A DNA stretch of 64,000 nucleotides from MedAcidi-G1 sp000817085 (GTDB taxonomy: Bacteria > Actinomycetota > Acidimicrobiia > Acidimicrobiales > MedAcidi-G1), in contig JBJLAO010000003.1 in the NCBI GenBank assembly GCA_045568635.1, forward strand, positions 310,001-374,000, given 5' to 3'. Shown here one piece after another: positions 18,062 through 26,178 of this stretch. Every line of letters starts with the position of its first letter. Within the stretch, counting starts at the first letter, position 1. The notes under the pieces are model-generated. The model had not been told where the DNA came from and made no database searches. It saw only the letters and a list, made by a program, of their open reading frames with translations. The position numbers were made by a program, and so were the translations under genes.

Positions 18062-18086
18062 AAAAAAGGCGGCTAAACAGAAGCCG
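18062..18086 (-). terminator. terminator-like hairpin in the pstS leader
   Basis: On the minus strand CGGCT (18086-18082) pairs with AGCCG (18074-18070) around a seven-base loop, followed by CC and six T residues. It lies about 64 bases before the pstS start. It could stop antisense read-through across whiB, or act as an attenuator if the pstS promoter is upstream. The stem is short, so the call is tentative. Confidence 0.35.
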
Positions 18087-18105
18087 ATCATTTGGAGAAC
18101 TTAAG

Positions 18106-18134
18106 GTAAACAGTTGATAAAAATTTGGTTTAAC
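18106..18134 (-). promoter_or_regulatory. PHO-box-like repeat upstream of pstS
   Basis: Plus-strand gtaaac (18106-18111) and gtttaac (18128-18134) are 22 bases apart, twice the 11-base PHO-box period. The first shares a twelve-base block with the pstC-proximal site at 14975. The position, about 110 bases before the pstS start, is compatible with an activator site. The middle repeat is degenerate. Confidence 0.3.
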
Positions 18135-18281
18135 TCTTTTAGATTGAATTTTTTATAAGAAATATTTCATACAAAAGTTCATGATTTTTTGGTCTTTTTA
18201 TATAAATTTTCTATTTTTTACGCCAGTTTTATGTCGTTTGTGAGAGAAATGGTTCTGCAAGCGAAACTAGGAGATTAATTA

Positions 18282-18521
18282 ATGAATACAAAATGGATGT
18301 CAAAAGGCAACTGTGCGGATACTAATCCTGATGCTTTCTTTCCAAGTGATGGGGTAGGCGTTGAAATAGCAAAAAGCATATGTAATGGATGCCCTGTAGC
18401 AAGCCTCTGTTTGGATTACGCCTTAACCTACAAAATAAATCACGGTGTTTGGGGTGGTTGTTCTGAAAGGCAACGTCGCAGAATTAGAAAAGAACGCCGG
18501 GAACTTTTACCAGCGGCTTAA
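18282..18521 (+). CDS. WhiB-family iron-sulfur regulator (short form)
   Basis: The 79-residue protein has the four WhiB cysteines Cys11, Cys34, Cys37 and Cys43 (CxxCxxxxxC cluster), the GVWGG turn (55-59) and a basic C-terminal tail (RQRRRIRKERR) that contacts DNA. A fifth cysteine follows GVWGG. WhiB proteins carry a [4Fe-4S] cluster and bind the primary sigma factor in actinobacteria, so the gene is a strong lineage marker. A clear ribosome site (TAGGAG) precedes the ATG. It is divergent from pstS across a 238-base A+T-rich gap and convergent with the small gene at 18.5 kb. Confidence 0.93.
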   Translation: MNTKWMSKGNCADTNPDAFFPSDGVGVEIAKSICNGCPVASLCLDYALTYKINHGVWGGCSERQRRRIRKERRELLPAA

Positions 18522-18527
18522 AAATAT

Positions 18528-18815
18528 TTATTGTCCTTCTGTCTCTTCTTCCTCTACATAACCCAAGTCCCATGTGATTAGAACATTTTCACGTTCCGCG
18601 TCACGGTTTATCCGTTCACGATTCCGTCTGAATTGAGGGTCATGCGGGGGAAGAAGCATAAGACGGGCGCTAATGCGATCTTGGAAAGATTCAACAAGTT
18701 TTGGATCACCAAACCCAGATCGTACCTCCCAGTGAGGAGCGGCTGGCCCAAGATAAATTACTTGAACTTCTCCTACTGGAGCTTGCTGAACTTGATCTTC
18801 GCTGATGTCACTCAT
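18528..18815 (-). CDS. conserved hypothetical protein, 95 residues
   Basis: The small soluble protein has no signal peptide or membrane helix. A central region WEVRSGFGDPKLVESFQDRISARLMLLPPHDPQFRRNRERI (cited in part: DRISARLMLLPPHDPQFRR) looks like a compact alpha/beta domain, and the C-terminus is acidic (YVEEEETEGQ). I do not recognise the family. The reading frame is supported by its codon pattern, its snug position between whiB (six bases from the convergent stop) and tatA, and an ATG start. It sits in the same orientation as tatA and the second whiB, with which it may be cotranscribed. Confidence 0.65.
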   Translation of the reverse strand: MSDISEDQVQQAPVGEVQVIYLGPAAPHWEVRSGFGDPKLVESFQDRISARLMLLPPHDPQFRRNRERINRDAERENVLITWDLGYVEEEETEGQ

Positions 18816-18892
18816 GAGAGCATCTTTCCCTTATTTAGTCGTAGGCAAAAGTTTACCGATAAGAACACTTCAGGAGAATAAAAATTCTTTTG

Positions 18893-19087
18893 TTAAGACG
18901 ATTCGTCTTTATTTTCGGTCTCGTCAGTATCTTCCTTGGAACCTTCAGCCATTCCTTGCTGGAGCTCACGTTGTGCGCGTCCAAGGTTTCGGGCCAGTTT
19001 CGGAAGTTGACTGCCGCCAAAAAGAACGACTGCCACAATTGCAACGATGATTAATTCGTTGCTGCTTAAAAACGCAAGTGTGTTCAT
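18893..19087 (-). CDS. tatA: TatA/TatE twin-arginine translocase subunit
   Basis: The 64-residue protein has the TatA layout: a short N-terminal hydrophobic helix (ELIIVAIVAVVLFGG), the FGGSQLPKLARNLGRAQREL hinge and amphipathic helix, and an acidic tail (EDTDETENKDESS). TatA oligomers form the pore for folded-protein export. tatC is not in the window, which is common in actinobacteria where tatA is unlinked. It lies between the 95-residue gene and the second whiB gene on the same strand. Confidence 0.93.
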   Translation of the reverse strand: MNTLAFLSSNELIIVAIVAVVLFGGSQLPKLARNLGRAQRELQQGMAEGSKEDTDETENKDESS

Positions 19088-19125
19088 AATTAAAGGTTAG
19101 CCGCGTATGACTCTAGGCGGCGTGC

Positions 19126-19437
19126 TTAAGCACTTCGATGATCAGCTAATCTTTCAATTTCCGCGGTGCGTTCAGCAATAGCAGCTCTTTCAAGAGCACG
19201 CTGGCGTCTAATTCGACGTCTTTCTCTTTCGCTCATTCCACCCCAAATACCAAACTTTTCGCCATTCTGTAGCGCAAACTCAAGACAATCATCTTTTACT
19301 ACGCACCCTTGACATACTTCTTTGGCTTCGCGAGTACTTGCTCCTCTTTCAGGAAAAAACAAGTCGGGATCAACACCAAGGCAATTTGCTTCATCTTGCC
19401 ATGACGTATCTAGATTAGCTTTCGCGTAAATTCCCAT
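19126..19437 (-). CDS. WhiB-family iron-sulfur regulator (WhiB1/WhiB2-like)
   Basis: The 103-residue protein has Cys19, Cys42, Cys45 and Cys51 as cluster ligands (VCQGCVVKDDC), the GIWGG turn at 63-67 and a strongly basic tail (SERERRRIRRQRALERAA). It is longer and closer to the canonical WhiB proteins than the copy at 18.3 kb, and the two differ enough to be old paralogues. WhiB1/2-type proteins act in cell division and redox-responsive transcription. An 88-base gap separates it from the VWA gene downstream of it in coordinate order. Confidence 0.93.
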   Translation of the reverse strand: MGIYAKANLDTSWQDEANCLGVDPDLFFPERGASTREAKEVCQGCVVKDDCLEFALQNGEKFGIWGGMSERERRRIRRQRALERAAIAERTAEIERLADHRSA

Positions 19438-19525
19438 CCTGTAATTACACCATTGTTATTAGTCAAAAAGCAATACCGCATAAAGAAAAAACAAAAAAAT
19501 TGCGAAAATGTAAGTTTTTTAGAAT

Positions 19526-21547
19526 TTATCTTGAAGAAGTGAATGTTCGCCGTTGCTCAACAAAATCAACGAGTAGATAGTCTCCCAAGCTCTGATTGGT
19601 GGTAAAAAACGCTCTCCCACCGTTCATTTTGGTTACGTGCTCAATGAAACGTATTAGATACGGGGTCGCATCTAAAACAAAAATGTTTATTCGAATATCA
19701 TCACGTGTGCAACGTTTAACTTCTAAAAGAGTTTTTTCTATTGTTTCAGAGGAAGGCGGATAATTGAAAAAGGGGAAACCATCTTCAGTTATATGAGCTG
19801 TTGGCTCTCCATCTGTAACCATAATTATTTGTTTAGTGCCGCTCTCTTTCGCCAACATTTTTCTAGAGAGTGCTAAACCGTGCTGCATATTCGTTCCGTA
19901 AACATAATCCCAGGAAACTTCTGGAAGTTTTTCCGGTCGTATCTCTCTAGCAATTTCGCTAAAAGTAACTACACCTAAAAAATCTCTAGGAAACTGACCT
20001 GATATCAAAGAATTAAGGGCCATTGCCACTTTCTTTGCAGGTAAAAAATTGTCACGCATCGGCATTGAAAGCGACAAATCAAGCATCAAAACTGTTGAAG
20101 CTTGAACAGTTGCCTCTGTGCGTTCAATCTCGAAATCCTCAGGTTTAATATTGACAGGTGTTCCTGAACCATTGCGAACAAGTCCGTTTCTAACTGTTCG
20201 TTCGATATTCAGATTGAAAGGATCACCAAACTCGTAACTCTTCGTTGCGTAGTCTCGTTCGTGGCCTGCACCAGTTTTCTCGGCATTGTGCCTCCCAGCA
20301 CGATCTTTAGAAAGCTGCCTGTAAAGATCTCCTAAAGCATTTTGACCTAGCTTTCTAATTGCTTTAGGAGTCAAACTCAGTTGGCCATCTTTGTTTTCAA
20401 CCAATCCTGCTTCTTCAAGCATTTTGCTCATTTCAGCGAGTCGCTCAAGACTCTCAGCGGATTCGTCTCCTAAAAGTTCTCTTACCTTTTCGGTATCTAC
20501 CTCTGACAACGCTCCAGGGTTTGAAACGTTTCGCAACATTTGATCTAACCGATCTAAATCTGCGAGATCTTCGAAAGTCTGAATTGCTTCTGGGAGATTC
20601 AAAGAATCATCTCCTTGAAATTCAACTGATTGCTCCCACCCCATTTTCGGAAAAGCTTCTCTCAGGTTCTCGGACAATTGATCCATTTGCCAACGCAAAT
20701 CCATATCTTCTAGAAGCTGTTCTGAAAGTTCCTCTAACTGTGCTCTTTGTTCGGGGGTCATAGAATTTAAAATTTGAGCCATAGTCGCCATTCTTTGGGC
20801 CATGACTTCTAAAAGTTCTTCAAGGCTTTGAGGGTTTTCAGGGAAAAAATCACCGTACTTTTCCATAAATTTCTCAAAATCTGGATTTTCACCTTGCTGA
20901 TGTTCATTCAGCATCTGATTCAAAGCAGACAACATATCTTTCATCCGTGACATGTCTTCCGAACTCATGTTTTTCATTTCACCGGCCATTTGATCAATTG
21001 ATTGTTGCATCAACTGTTCACGTAAATCCTCGACGAGTTCTTCAAATCTTTGCGCTGCAGCATTCGAAGTAAAGTCGTAGTCGGTTAAACCTTTTACTCG
21101 ACTCGCTAGGTTTTCATGCTCAAGCATGTCGAGTTCATCGCGTCTAGCTTGAAGCGCTTCTTTGTTGATTTCTTCTTGTCTTTCATCATCTCTGAATCTG
21201 TTTTCTACTGCATCTAACGATTCCCGCTCGGTTGCCATTACTTGTTCTAGAGCTTCATTAATTTCGTCATAAACACCACCCAAATTGTGCTGTTCAATGG
21301 TTTCTTGTCTTTTCTGGCGTAATTTTTGAAGTATTTCTCTCAAGCCTTCTAAATGTCCACCGTCAAAATCCAAACCTCTTTGCATCAACCTTCGTAAAGC
21401 TGAATTAGGATCTCCGTTTTCAATAAGCTCATCTCCCAGAGCTTCCATTAGAGAATTGGCATCTAATTCTGATATTTGTTGGGTTCCGTCCCACCTCGAG
21501 TAAGTAAAACGGCGAGAGCCGGACAGATATTTATCGTTGTTGTCCAT
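19526..21547 (-). CDS. VWA-domain protein (partner of a MoxR-like AAA+ ATPase)
   Basis: The 673-residue protein has a long helical, Glu/Gln/Met-rich N-terminal half (several coiled-coil-like stretches such as MAGEMKNMSSEDMSRMKDML) and a C-terminal von Willebrand A domain. The MIDAS motif is DLSLS at 490-494, with the later MVTDGEPTAH strand. Such proteins pair with magnesium-chelatase- or MoxR-type AAA+ ATPases in metal insertion or protein remodelling. The likely partner ATPase is encoded at 23.7-25.1 kb, separated by two unrelated genes. In mycobacteria, as I recall, the homologous pair (Rv0958-Rv0959) sits beside purH. Confidence 0.85.
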   Translation of the reverse strand: MDNNDKYLSGSRRFTYSRWDGTQQISELDANSLMEALGDELIENGDPNSALRRLMQRGLDFDGGHLEGLREILQKLRQKRQETIEQHNLGGVYDEINEALEQVMATERESLDAVENRFRDDERQEEINKEALQARRDELDMLEHENLASRVKGLTDYDFTSNAAAQRFEELVEDLREQLMQQSIDQMAGEMKNMSSEDMSRMKDMLSALNQMLNEHQQGENPDFEKFMEKYGDFFPENPQSLEELLEVMAQRMATMAQILNSMTPEQRAQLEELSEQLLEDMDLRWQMDQLSENLREAFPKMGWEQSVEFQGDDSLNLPEAIQTFEDLADLDRLDQMLRNVSNPGALSEVDTEKVRELLGDESAESLERLAEMSKMLEEAGLVENKDGQLSLTPKAIRKLGQNALGDLYRQLSKDRAGRHNAEKTGAGHERDYATKSYEFGDPFNLNIERTVRNGLVRNGSGTPVNIKPEDFEIERTEATVQASTVLMLDLSLSMPMRDNFLPAKKVAMALNSLISGQFPRDFLGVVTFSEIAREIRPEKLPEVSWDYVYGTNMQHGLALSRKMLAKESGTKQIIMVTDGEPTAHITEDGFPFFNYPPSSETIEKTLLEVKRCTRDDIRINIFVLDATPYLIRFIEHVTKMNGGRAFFTTNQSLGDYLLVDFVEQRRTFTSSR

Positions 21548-21700
21548 TAAACCTCCCAGCCTCGCCTACTAATCTTTTGTGAAACTTACCCTGATGAATT
21601 CATTAATAGCTAATAGATGAAATTAATTTCATCAAAGAGGATCAAAACAAAACTTTTTAATAAAAATAATTTTTGATCTATTATCCATCAAATTTGATTT

Positions 21701-22699
21701 TTACCAATCTGAAGCTTCTGGAATAAACTGAATTGCTTGATCGATGAGACTAACTACCATTTCTCCTAAAAAAGGTGTCGTTTCTCTGGTTGTGTCCTCA
21801 ATTTGGCGTACATAGACGCCTTCTAACATGCAAGCAAGTTTGAACTTACTCATCACCACGTACCAGCCGAGTGATTCCGGTTTAATTCCTGACCGGTCTG
21901 CCCATAAAGAAACCGCTTGTGACCTGTCAGGCATGTTCTTATTCTCAAAATTTAGTGTTCCCATCAAATACCCCAAATCCATGAGGGGGTCTCCTATGGT
22001 TGCATTTTCCCAATCTAGAACAGCTAGCAAACGGGTGTTTTTACCTCTAGAGAAAAGCATGTTATGGAAGTTGTAGTCTCCATGCATTATTCCTATTGCT
22101 GAATTTTTTGGCGTATTCTCATCTAGCCATTGTGCGACAGCTTCTATTCCAGGTATTTCCCTTTTTTGGTATGAGTCAAGTTGACTTTTCCATCGTCCCA
22201 CTTGTCTTTCTAAAAAACCTTCAGGACGTCCTAAATCTGATAACCCAGCACTCTGATAGTCAATTGACGCCAATTCTCCTAATGCTTTAAGAAGTTGAAT
22301 AGCAATGTCATGATATGCATCCACGCCGCCTAATTCTTCAGGAACTGGATCGGAAGGAACTAGACCGTCTACGCATTCCATCACATAAAAAAAAGAACCT
22401 GTTACTGAAACATCAGTACATAAAGAAATTGCTTTTGCATGAGGGACTTTTGTTCCTTCTAGAGCGGATTGGAATCTGAATTCTCTTTCCATAATCCTGT
22501 TTGAACCATCGAAAGACAAAGGAACTAATGAAGGCCTCCTTAGAACCCATAAATCGTTAGAACGTTTAACTATAAAAACTTCATTTGATTCGCCTGCTTT
22601 TACACGCTGAAAAGAAATCTCTTCACCTTGTCCAAGCTCTTGGGTGTCGAACCAGTCTCTTAATGAGCTTTCGTCGATCAGTTTCGGGTGCAAATTCAT
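21701..22699 (-). CDS. aminoglycoside-phosphotransferase-fold kinase (APH/ACAD10-11-like)
   Basis: The 332-residue protein has the APH fold. The catalytic loop is HGDYNFHN and the metal-binding motif is VLDWENATIGDPLMDLGYLMG, preceded by an N-terminal lobe (QRVKAGESNEVFIVKR, VLRRP). This subgroup resembles the kinase domain of ACAD10/ACAD11 and mycobacterial Rv3761c-like proteins, which phosphorylate hydroxyacyl or alcohol substrates rather than antibiotics. The substrate is unknown. It is divergent from a MaoC-like hydratase gene 105 bases away, consistent with a role in acyl-CoA catabolism. Confidence 0.88.
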   Translation of the reverse strand: MNLHPKLIDESSLRDWFDTQELGQGEEISFQRVKAGESNEVFIVKRSNDLWVLRRPSLVPLSFDGSNRIMEREFRFQSALEGTKVPHAKAISLCTDVSVTGSFFYVMECVDGLVPSDPVPEELGGVDAYHDIAIQLLKALGELASIDYQSAGLSDLGRPEGFLERQVGRWKSQLDSYQKREIPGIEAVAQWLDENTPKNSAIGIMHGDYNFHNMLFSRGKNTRLLAVLDWENATIGDPLMDLGYLMGTLNFENKNMPDRSQAVSLWADRSGIKPESLGWYVVMSKFKLACMLEGVYVRQIEDTTRETTPFLGEMVVSLIDQAIQFIPEASDW

Positions 22700-22804
22700 T
22701 ATGAAAACACTCTAATCGAGGCAACTTGCTATTCTATTTACTTCCTTTGTTGGCTATGAGCTTTCAGTTGCATAGATTCATATTTAGAAACTAGGAGGGA
22801 ACAA

Positions 22805-23644
22805 ATGCCAATTAATCCAGATGCTTCGGGATCCGTCGGAGAACCTGCAGAATTTTCGTGGACATCAAAAGACAGTTTGTTATACGCACTTGGTGTAGGA
22901 GCTGGGGTCTCCGATCCAACAGGTTTCGAACTTGAATTCACAACTGAGAATAGTAACGGAATAAATCAGGTAGCTTTTCCTACCCAAGTTGTAGTTATGG
23001 GAGGTGGAAGTACTCCTGGTTTTGGTGACTTCAACCCGGTTAACCTTCTTCACGCTGAACAGGCAATCACTTTGCATCAACCTCTTCCAGCTGCTGGAAC
23101 AGCACTATCAACCGGAAAAATTGGTCCTATTTATGACAAAGGTAAGGCTGCCCTTGTCTATCTAGAAACAGATGTAGCAGACACTGACGGGAACCCTATG
23201 TGGAGCACAAAATCAGGTTTGTTTATAGGTGGCGAAGGAGGATGGGGCGGAGATCGCGGTCCCACAACTGAATGGAATCTGCCAGATCGTGAAGCTGATC
23301 ATACGGTCTCATATGAAACAAGAGATGATCAAGCTCTTCTTTATAGATTAAACGGTGACCGTAATCCTCTGCATTCGGATCCCTCATTCGCTTCAGCGGC
23401 AGGGTTTGACAAACCGATACTTCATGGGCTTTGCACATATGGTTTTACCGGACGTGCCTTATTACATGCCTTATGCGACTCCGACCCTGCACAGTTTGGA
23501 AGCATGGGCGGAAGATTCAAATCACCTGTGATGCCCGGTGAGGTGTTAGAAGTCCACGCTTGGGAAGAGTCAGATCAAGTTTTGTTCCAGACACGTGTTG
23601 GTGACAGAGTTGTCTTCGATAACGGGGTTATGACTCGTAATTAA
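22805..23644 (+). CDS. MaoC-like enoyl-CoA hydratase 2
   Basis: The 279-residue protein is a double hot-dog hydratase. The C-terminal hot-dog domain holds the hydratase-2 motif YRLNGDRNPLHSDPSFA with the catalytic Asp and His, followed by GFDKPILHGLCTYGF. The N-terminal half is a degenerate hot-dog fold. It would hydrate trans-2-enoyl-CoA to the (R)-3-hydroxyacyl-CoA. An AGGAGGG ribosome site precedes the ATG. Together with the divergent APH-type kinase it suggests fatty-acid or hydroxyacyl metabolism. It ends 14 bases before the convergent AAA+ gene stop. Confidence 0.92.
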   Translation: MPINPDASGSVGEPAEFSWTSKDSLLYALGVGAGVSDPTGFELEFTTENSNGINQVAFPTQVVVMGGGSTPGFGDFNPVNLLHAEQAITLHQPLPAAGTALSTGKIGPIYDKGKAALVYLETDVADTDGNPMWSTKSGLFIGGEGGWGGDRGPTTEWNLPDREADHTVSYETRDDQALLYRLNGDRNPLHSDPSFASAAGFDKPILHGLCTYGFTGRALLHALCDSDPAQFGSMGGRFKSPVMPGEVLEVHAWEESDQVLFQTRVGDRVVFDNGVMTRN

Positions 23645-23657
23645 TTCGAGAAAAAAT

Positions 23658-25100
23658 TTACTTTCGTGCAGCGTAACTAGCTCTAGCACCCGAAGAATAT
23701 TTATTTAACCTCTTGGACAAATGAAGCCCTTCGAGGATCAGCTCAACTGCGCTAGCTGTCATCGCTGAACCATTCGAATTACTACCTTCTAAAACAGCTT
23801 GAACGGCCGGTTTAAGAGCAGGCAGGTCTGAATTTACCACACTCTCATAATCGTCTGATATGACGTCTTCACCAGTTGAAATTCCTTCCAAATTTTCAAA
23901 AGCTTCAACTATCGGCTGGTGCAATTCGGTAGGAACAAGATCTCGGAAAACATTCAATACAGCTTCGTTTAATAGCTGATTAACAATTTCGGAATCACGA
24001 TCTTCATCAAGACTTTCAATTTCTACTTTGCCAGCAGTCGCAGCAATCAAAGCGTTCAAATCAGAAATCCTAGGGACAGCTTCTTTCTCTTTGTTCTTTA
24101 ATGCGCGTCTAACAGAATTAGCAACCATGGCTTCTTGATTGGTAACGCTCATTCGAACCGACACCCCAGATCTTTGATTCAGATGAGGACTATTACGAGC
24201 TTCGTGCGTCAAAACTGCTATGACTCTGGTCATGAAATTTGGAACATTAACTTCTAGTTCTCCTACTGATGGGATAGATGCTTCTTGCTCAACTATGTCC
24301 ATTTCAATTTCCGGTTCAGTCGGATAATGAGTTCTGATCTGCGAACCGAAACGATCTTTAAGAGGTGTGATTATCCGACCTCGATTGGTGTAATCCTCAG
24401 GATTAGCAGAAGCGAATAAAACAACGTCAAGCGGAAGTCTTATTTTGTAACCTCTTATTTGAATATCTCTTTCTTCTAAAACGTTTAAAAGCCCGACTTG
24501 GATTCTTTCCGCTAGATCTGGAAGCTCATTAATCGCAAACAATCCTCGATTTGTTCGCGGCACCAACCCATAATGAAGAGTTAATTCGTCTGAAAGGTAT
24601 CTGCCTTCAGCAACTTTGATCGGATCCACTTCGCCAATTAGATCAGCTATAGAAGTATCCGGAGTTGCTAACTTTTCTCCGTAACGAACATTTCTGTGTA
24701 CCCATTCGATGGGAGTATTTTGTCCCAGTTCATTTACTAAATCTTTCGCTTGCTTCGATACCGGTGAGTAAGGGTCATCATTTATTTCTGATCCTTCGAC
24801 TATTGGCATCCACTCATCTAGTAATTCAATTAATCCTCTTATTAAGCGAGTCTTAGCTTGTCCTCTCTCTCCAAGAAAAATTACGTCATGTCCCGCGAGT
24901 ATCGCATTTTCCAATTGCGGCATAACGGTCTCTTCGTAACCATGAACTCCTGAAAATAATGAATCACCGTTCCGAATTCTTTCAACCAAGTTTCTTCTAA
25001 GTTCTTCTTTTACCGGAACTGACTCCCAACCACTAGATTTGAGTTCACCCAAAGTGGACGGAATTTGCATTTTTCTATTTCTTGAAAACAAATTACCCAT
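23658..25100 (-). CDS. MoxR/magnesium-chelatase-like AAA+ ATPase
   Basis: The 480-residue ATPase has Walker A GERGQAKT at residues 77-84, the segment DLIGEVDPIKVAEGRYLS, a Walker B strand GLFAINELPDLAERIQ, sensor 1 VLFASANPEDYTNRG and an arginine-finger region PLKDRFGSQI. These match the ChlI/BchI-like AAA+ clade. The C-terminal part is helical, including a serine-rich linker (EGSNSNGSAMTAS). The partner VWA protein is encoded at 19.5-21.5 kb. Such pairs insert metals or remodel target proteins; the client here is unknown. Divergent from sdhC. Confidence 0.9.
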   Translation of the reverse strand: MGNLFSRNRKMQIPSTLGELKSSGWESVPVKEELRRNLVERIRNGDSLFSGVHGYEETVMPQLENAILAGHDVIFLGERGQAKTRLIRGLIELLDEWMPIVEGSEINDDPYSPVSKQAKDLVNELGQNTPIEWVHRNVRYGEKLATPDTSIADLIGEVDPIKVAEGRYLSDELTLHYGLVPRTNRGLFAINELPDLAERIQVGLLNVLEERDIQIRGYKIRLPLDVVLFASANPEDYTNRGRIITPLKDRFGSQIRTHYPTEPEIEMDIVEQEASIPSVGELEVNVPNFMTRVIAVLTHEARNSPHLNQRSGVSVRMSVTNQEAMVANSVRRALKNKEKEAVPRISDLNALIAATAGKVEIESLDEDRDSEIVNQLLNEAVLNVFRDLVPTELHQPIVEAFENLEGISTGEDVISDDYESVVNSDLPALKPAVQAVLEGSNSNGSAMTASAVELILEGLHLSKRLNKYSSGARASYAARK

Positions 25101-25224
25101 GGCGGCACCCTAGCGATCCTTTTGCGTCATTTAAATACCAAAGTGAATTGAATACAAATTTTTCAAATAAACTCGTCTTTGATTTAAAACATTTTTTTGA
25201 ACTAAGCCTGTTATGAGAAAAAAC

Positions 25225-25230
25225 TATAAT
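25225..25230 (+). promoter_or_regulatory. -10 element of the sdhCAB promoter
   Basis: A perfect TATAAT lies 98 bases upstream of the sdhC start in the 227-base divergent gap. No good -35 sits at 16-18 bases; TTGAAC at 25197-25202 is 22 bases away. The leader would be about 90 bases and ends in CCGGAGACACC before the ATG. Confidence 0.4.
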
Positions 25231-25327
25231 GTGACCTTTTGCATGGATAGACGCACTCCGAGATACTCTCAGGTAGCGTTTAAAATGTTGCTTTGCCCAG
25301 ATAAACCGGATTGGGTCCGGAGACACC

Positions 25328-26176
25328 ATGAACCAAACAACTAGCCAAAGATACCGAGTGAAACCCATTCGTGAAAGTCGCCGCGAATGGCCTTTCCCTC
25401 TCAACCTTTATCAGACAGCCGTTGGCAGGAAATGGGTTATGGCTGCCACGGGTATAGGTCTCTTAGGTTTCGTTTTAGTTCATATGATCGGAAACCTTCA
25501 CGTATATGAAGGCCCTGCGAAAATGCATGAATACGCAGAAGCTCTGAGAAACCTTGGTAGCGGCATACTCCCAAGATCACTAGTTCTATGGATATTGAGA
25601 TTAGGTCTTATGATTATGTTTGCACTCCATCTGCATTCAGCAATCACTTTAAAAGAAATGAGTAGAAAATCCAGTCAAAATGCTTCTTTTAACGGCGGTG
25701 AAAAAAAATACGAAGGTGGAAGACAATACATAGCTGCAAGTTACGCAAGTCGGACAATGCGCTGGACTGGACCGATAATTGCGTTGTTTCTTGTCTATCA
25801 TCTTGCAGATTTAACTTGGGGTTGGTGGTTAGGGAATGATTTTGTTCCCGGCGACCCATACCACAATCTTTATTCTTCGCTTTCGCGAATCCCGGTGGCA
25901 ATTTTTTATGTAGTAGCAAACATGGCTTTGGCTTGGCATATTTTTCATGGAGCTTGGTCCATGTTTCAAAGCCTCGGAATAAACAATCCCAAATACAATC
26001 ACCTTCGGAAGGGATTTGCTGCAAGTTTCGCAGGATTAATACTTCTAGGAAATTTAAGTTTTCCAATAATGACACAAGCAAATCTGATTGATGAAGATGA
26101 ACGCCTATGCCAGGTTAATGACCTTAACAATGAGGAAGTTTTGGCATGCCTCACTAGACAACTAGAGGATCACTAA
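25328..26176 (+). CDS. sdhC: succinate dehydrogenase cytochrome b subunit (SdhC, b558 type)
   Basis: The 282-residue membrane protein has about five hydrophobic helices and conserved histidines in helices (VLVHMIGNLHVY, FALHLHSAITL, LVYHLADLTWGWW, MALAWHIFHGAWSMFQ). These are the likely ligands of two hemes, as in the single-subunit cytochrome b558 of Bacillus, Bacteroidetes and epsilonproteobacteria. It anchors the SdhAB catalytic dimer and passes electrons to quinone. The start is the ATG after CCGGAG. Gene order is sdhC-sdhA-sdhB with two- and seven-base gaps, the layout seen in many actinobacteria. Confidence 0.93.
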   Translation: MNQTTSQRYRVKPIRESRREWPFPLNLYQTAVGRKWVMAATGIGLLGFVLVHMIGNLHVYEGPAKMHEYAEALRNLGSGILPRSLVLWILRLGLMIMFALHLHSAITLKEMSRKSSQNASFNGGEKKYEGGRQYIAASYASRTMRWTGPIIALFLVYHLADLTWGWWLGNDFVPGDPYHNLYSSLSRIPVAIFYVVANMALAWHIFHGAWSMFQSLGINNPKYNHLRKGFAASFAGLILLGNLSFPIMTQANLIDEDERLCQVNDLNNEEVLACLTRQLEDH

Positions 26177-26178
26177 AT

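Noticed and set aside
15499..18104. Plus-strand frames repeated three times opposite pstS
   Set aside because: They are shadows of the triplicated pstS with no ribosome sites or recognisable products.
25231..25327. Riboswitch in the sdhC leader
   Set aside because: No known aptamer core could be recognised in the short leader.
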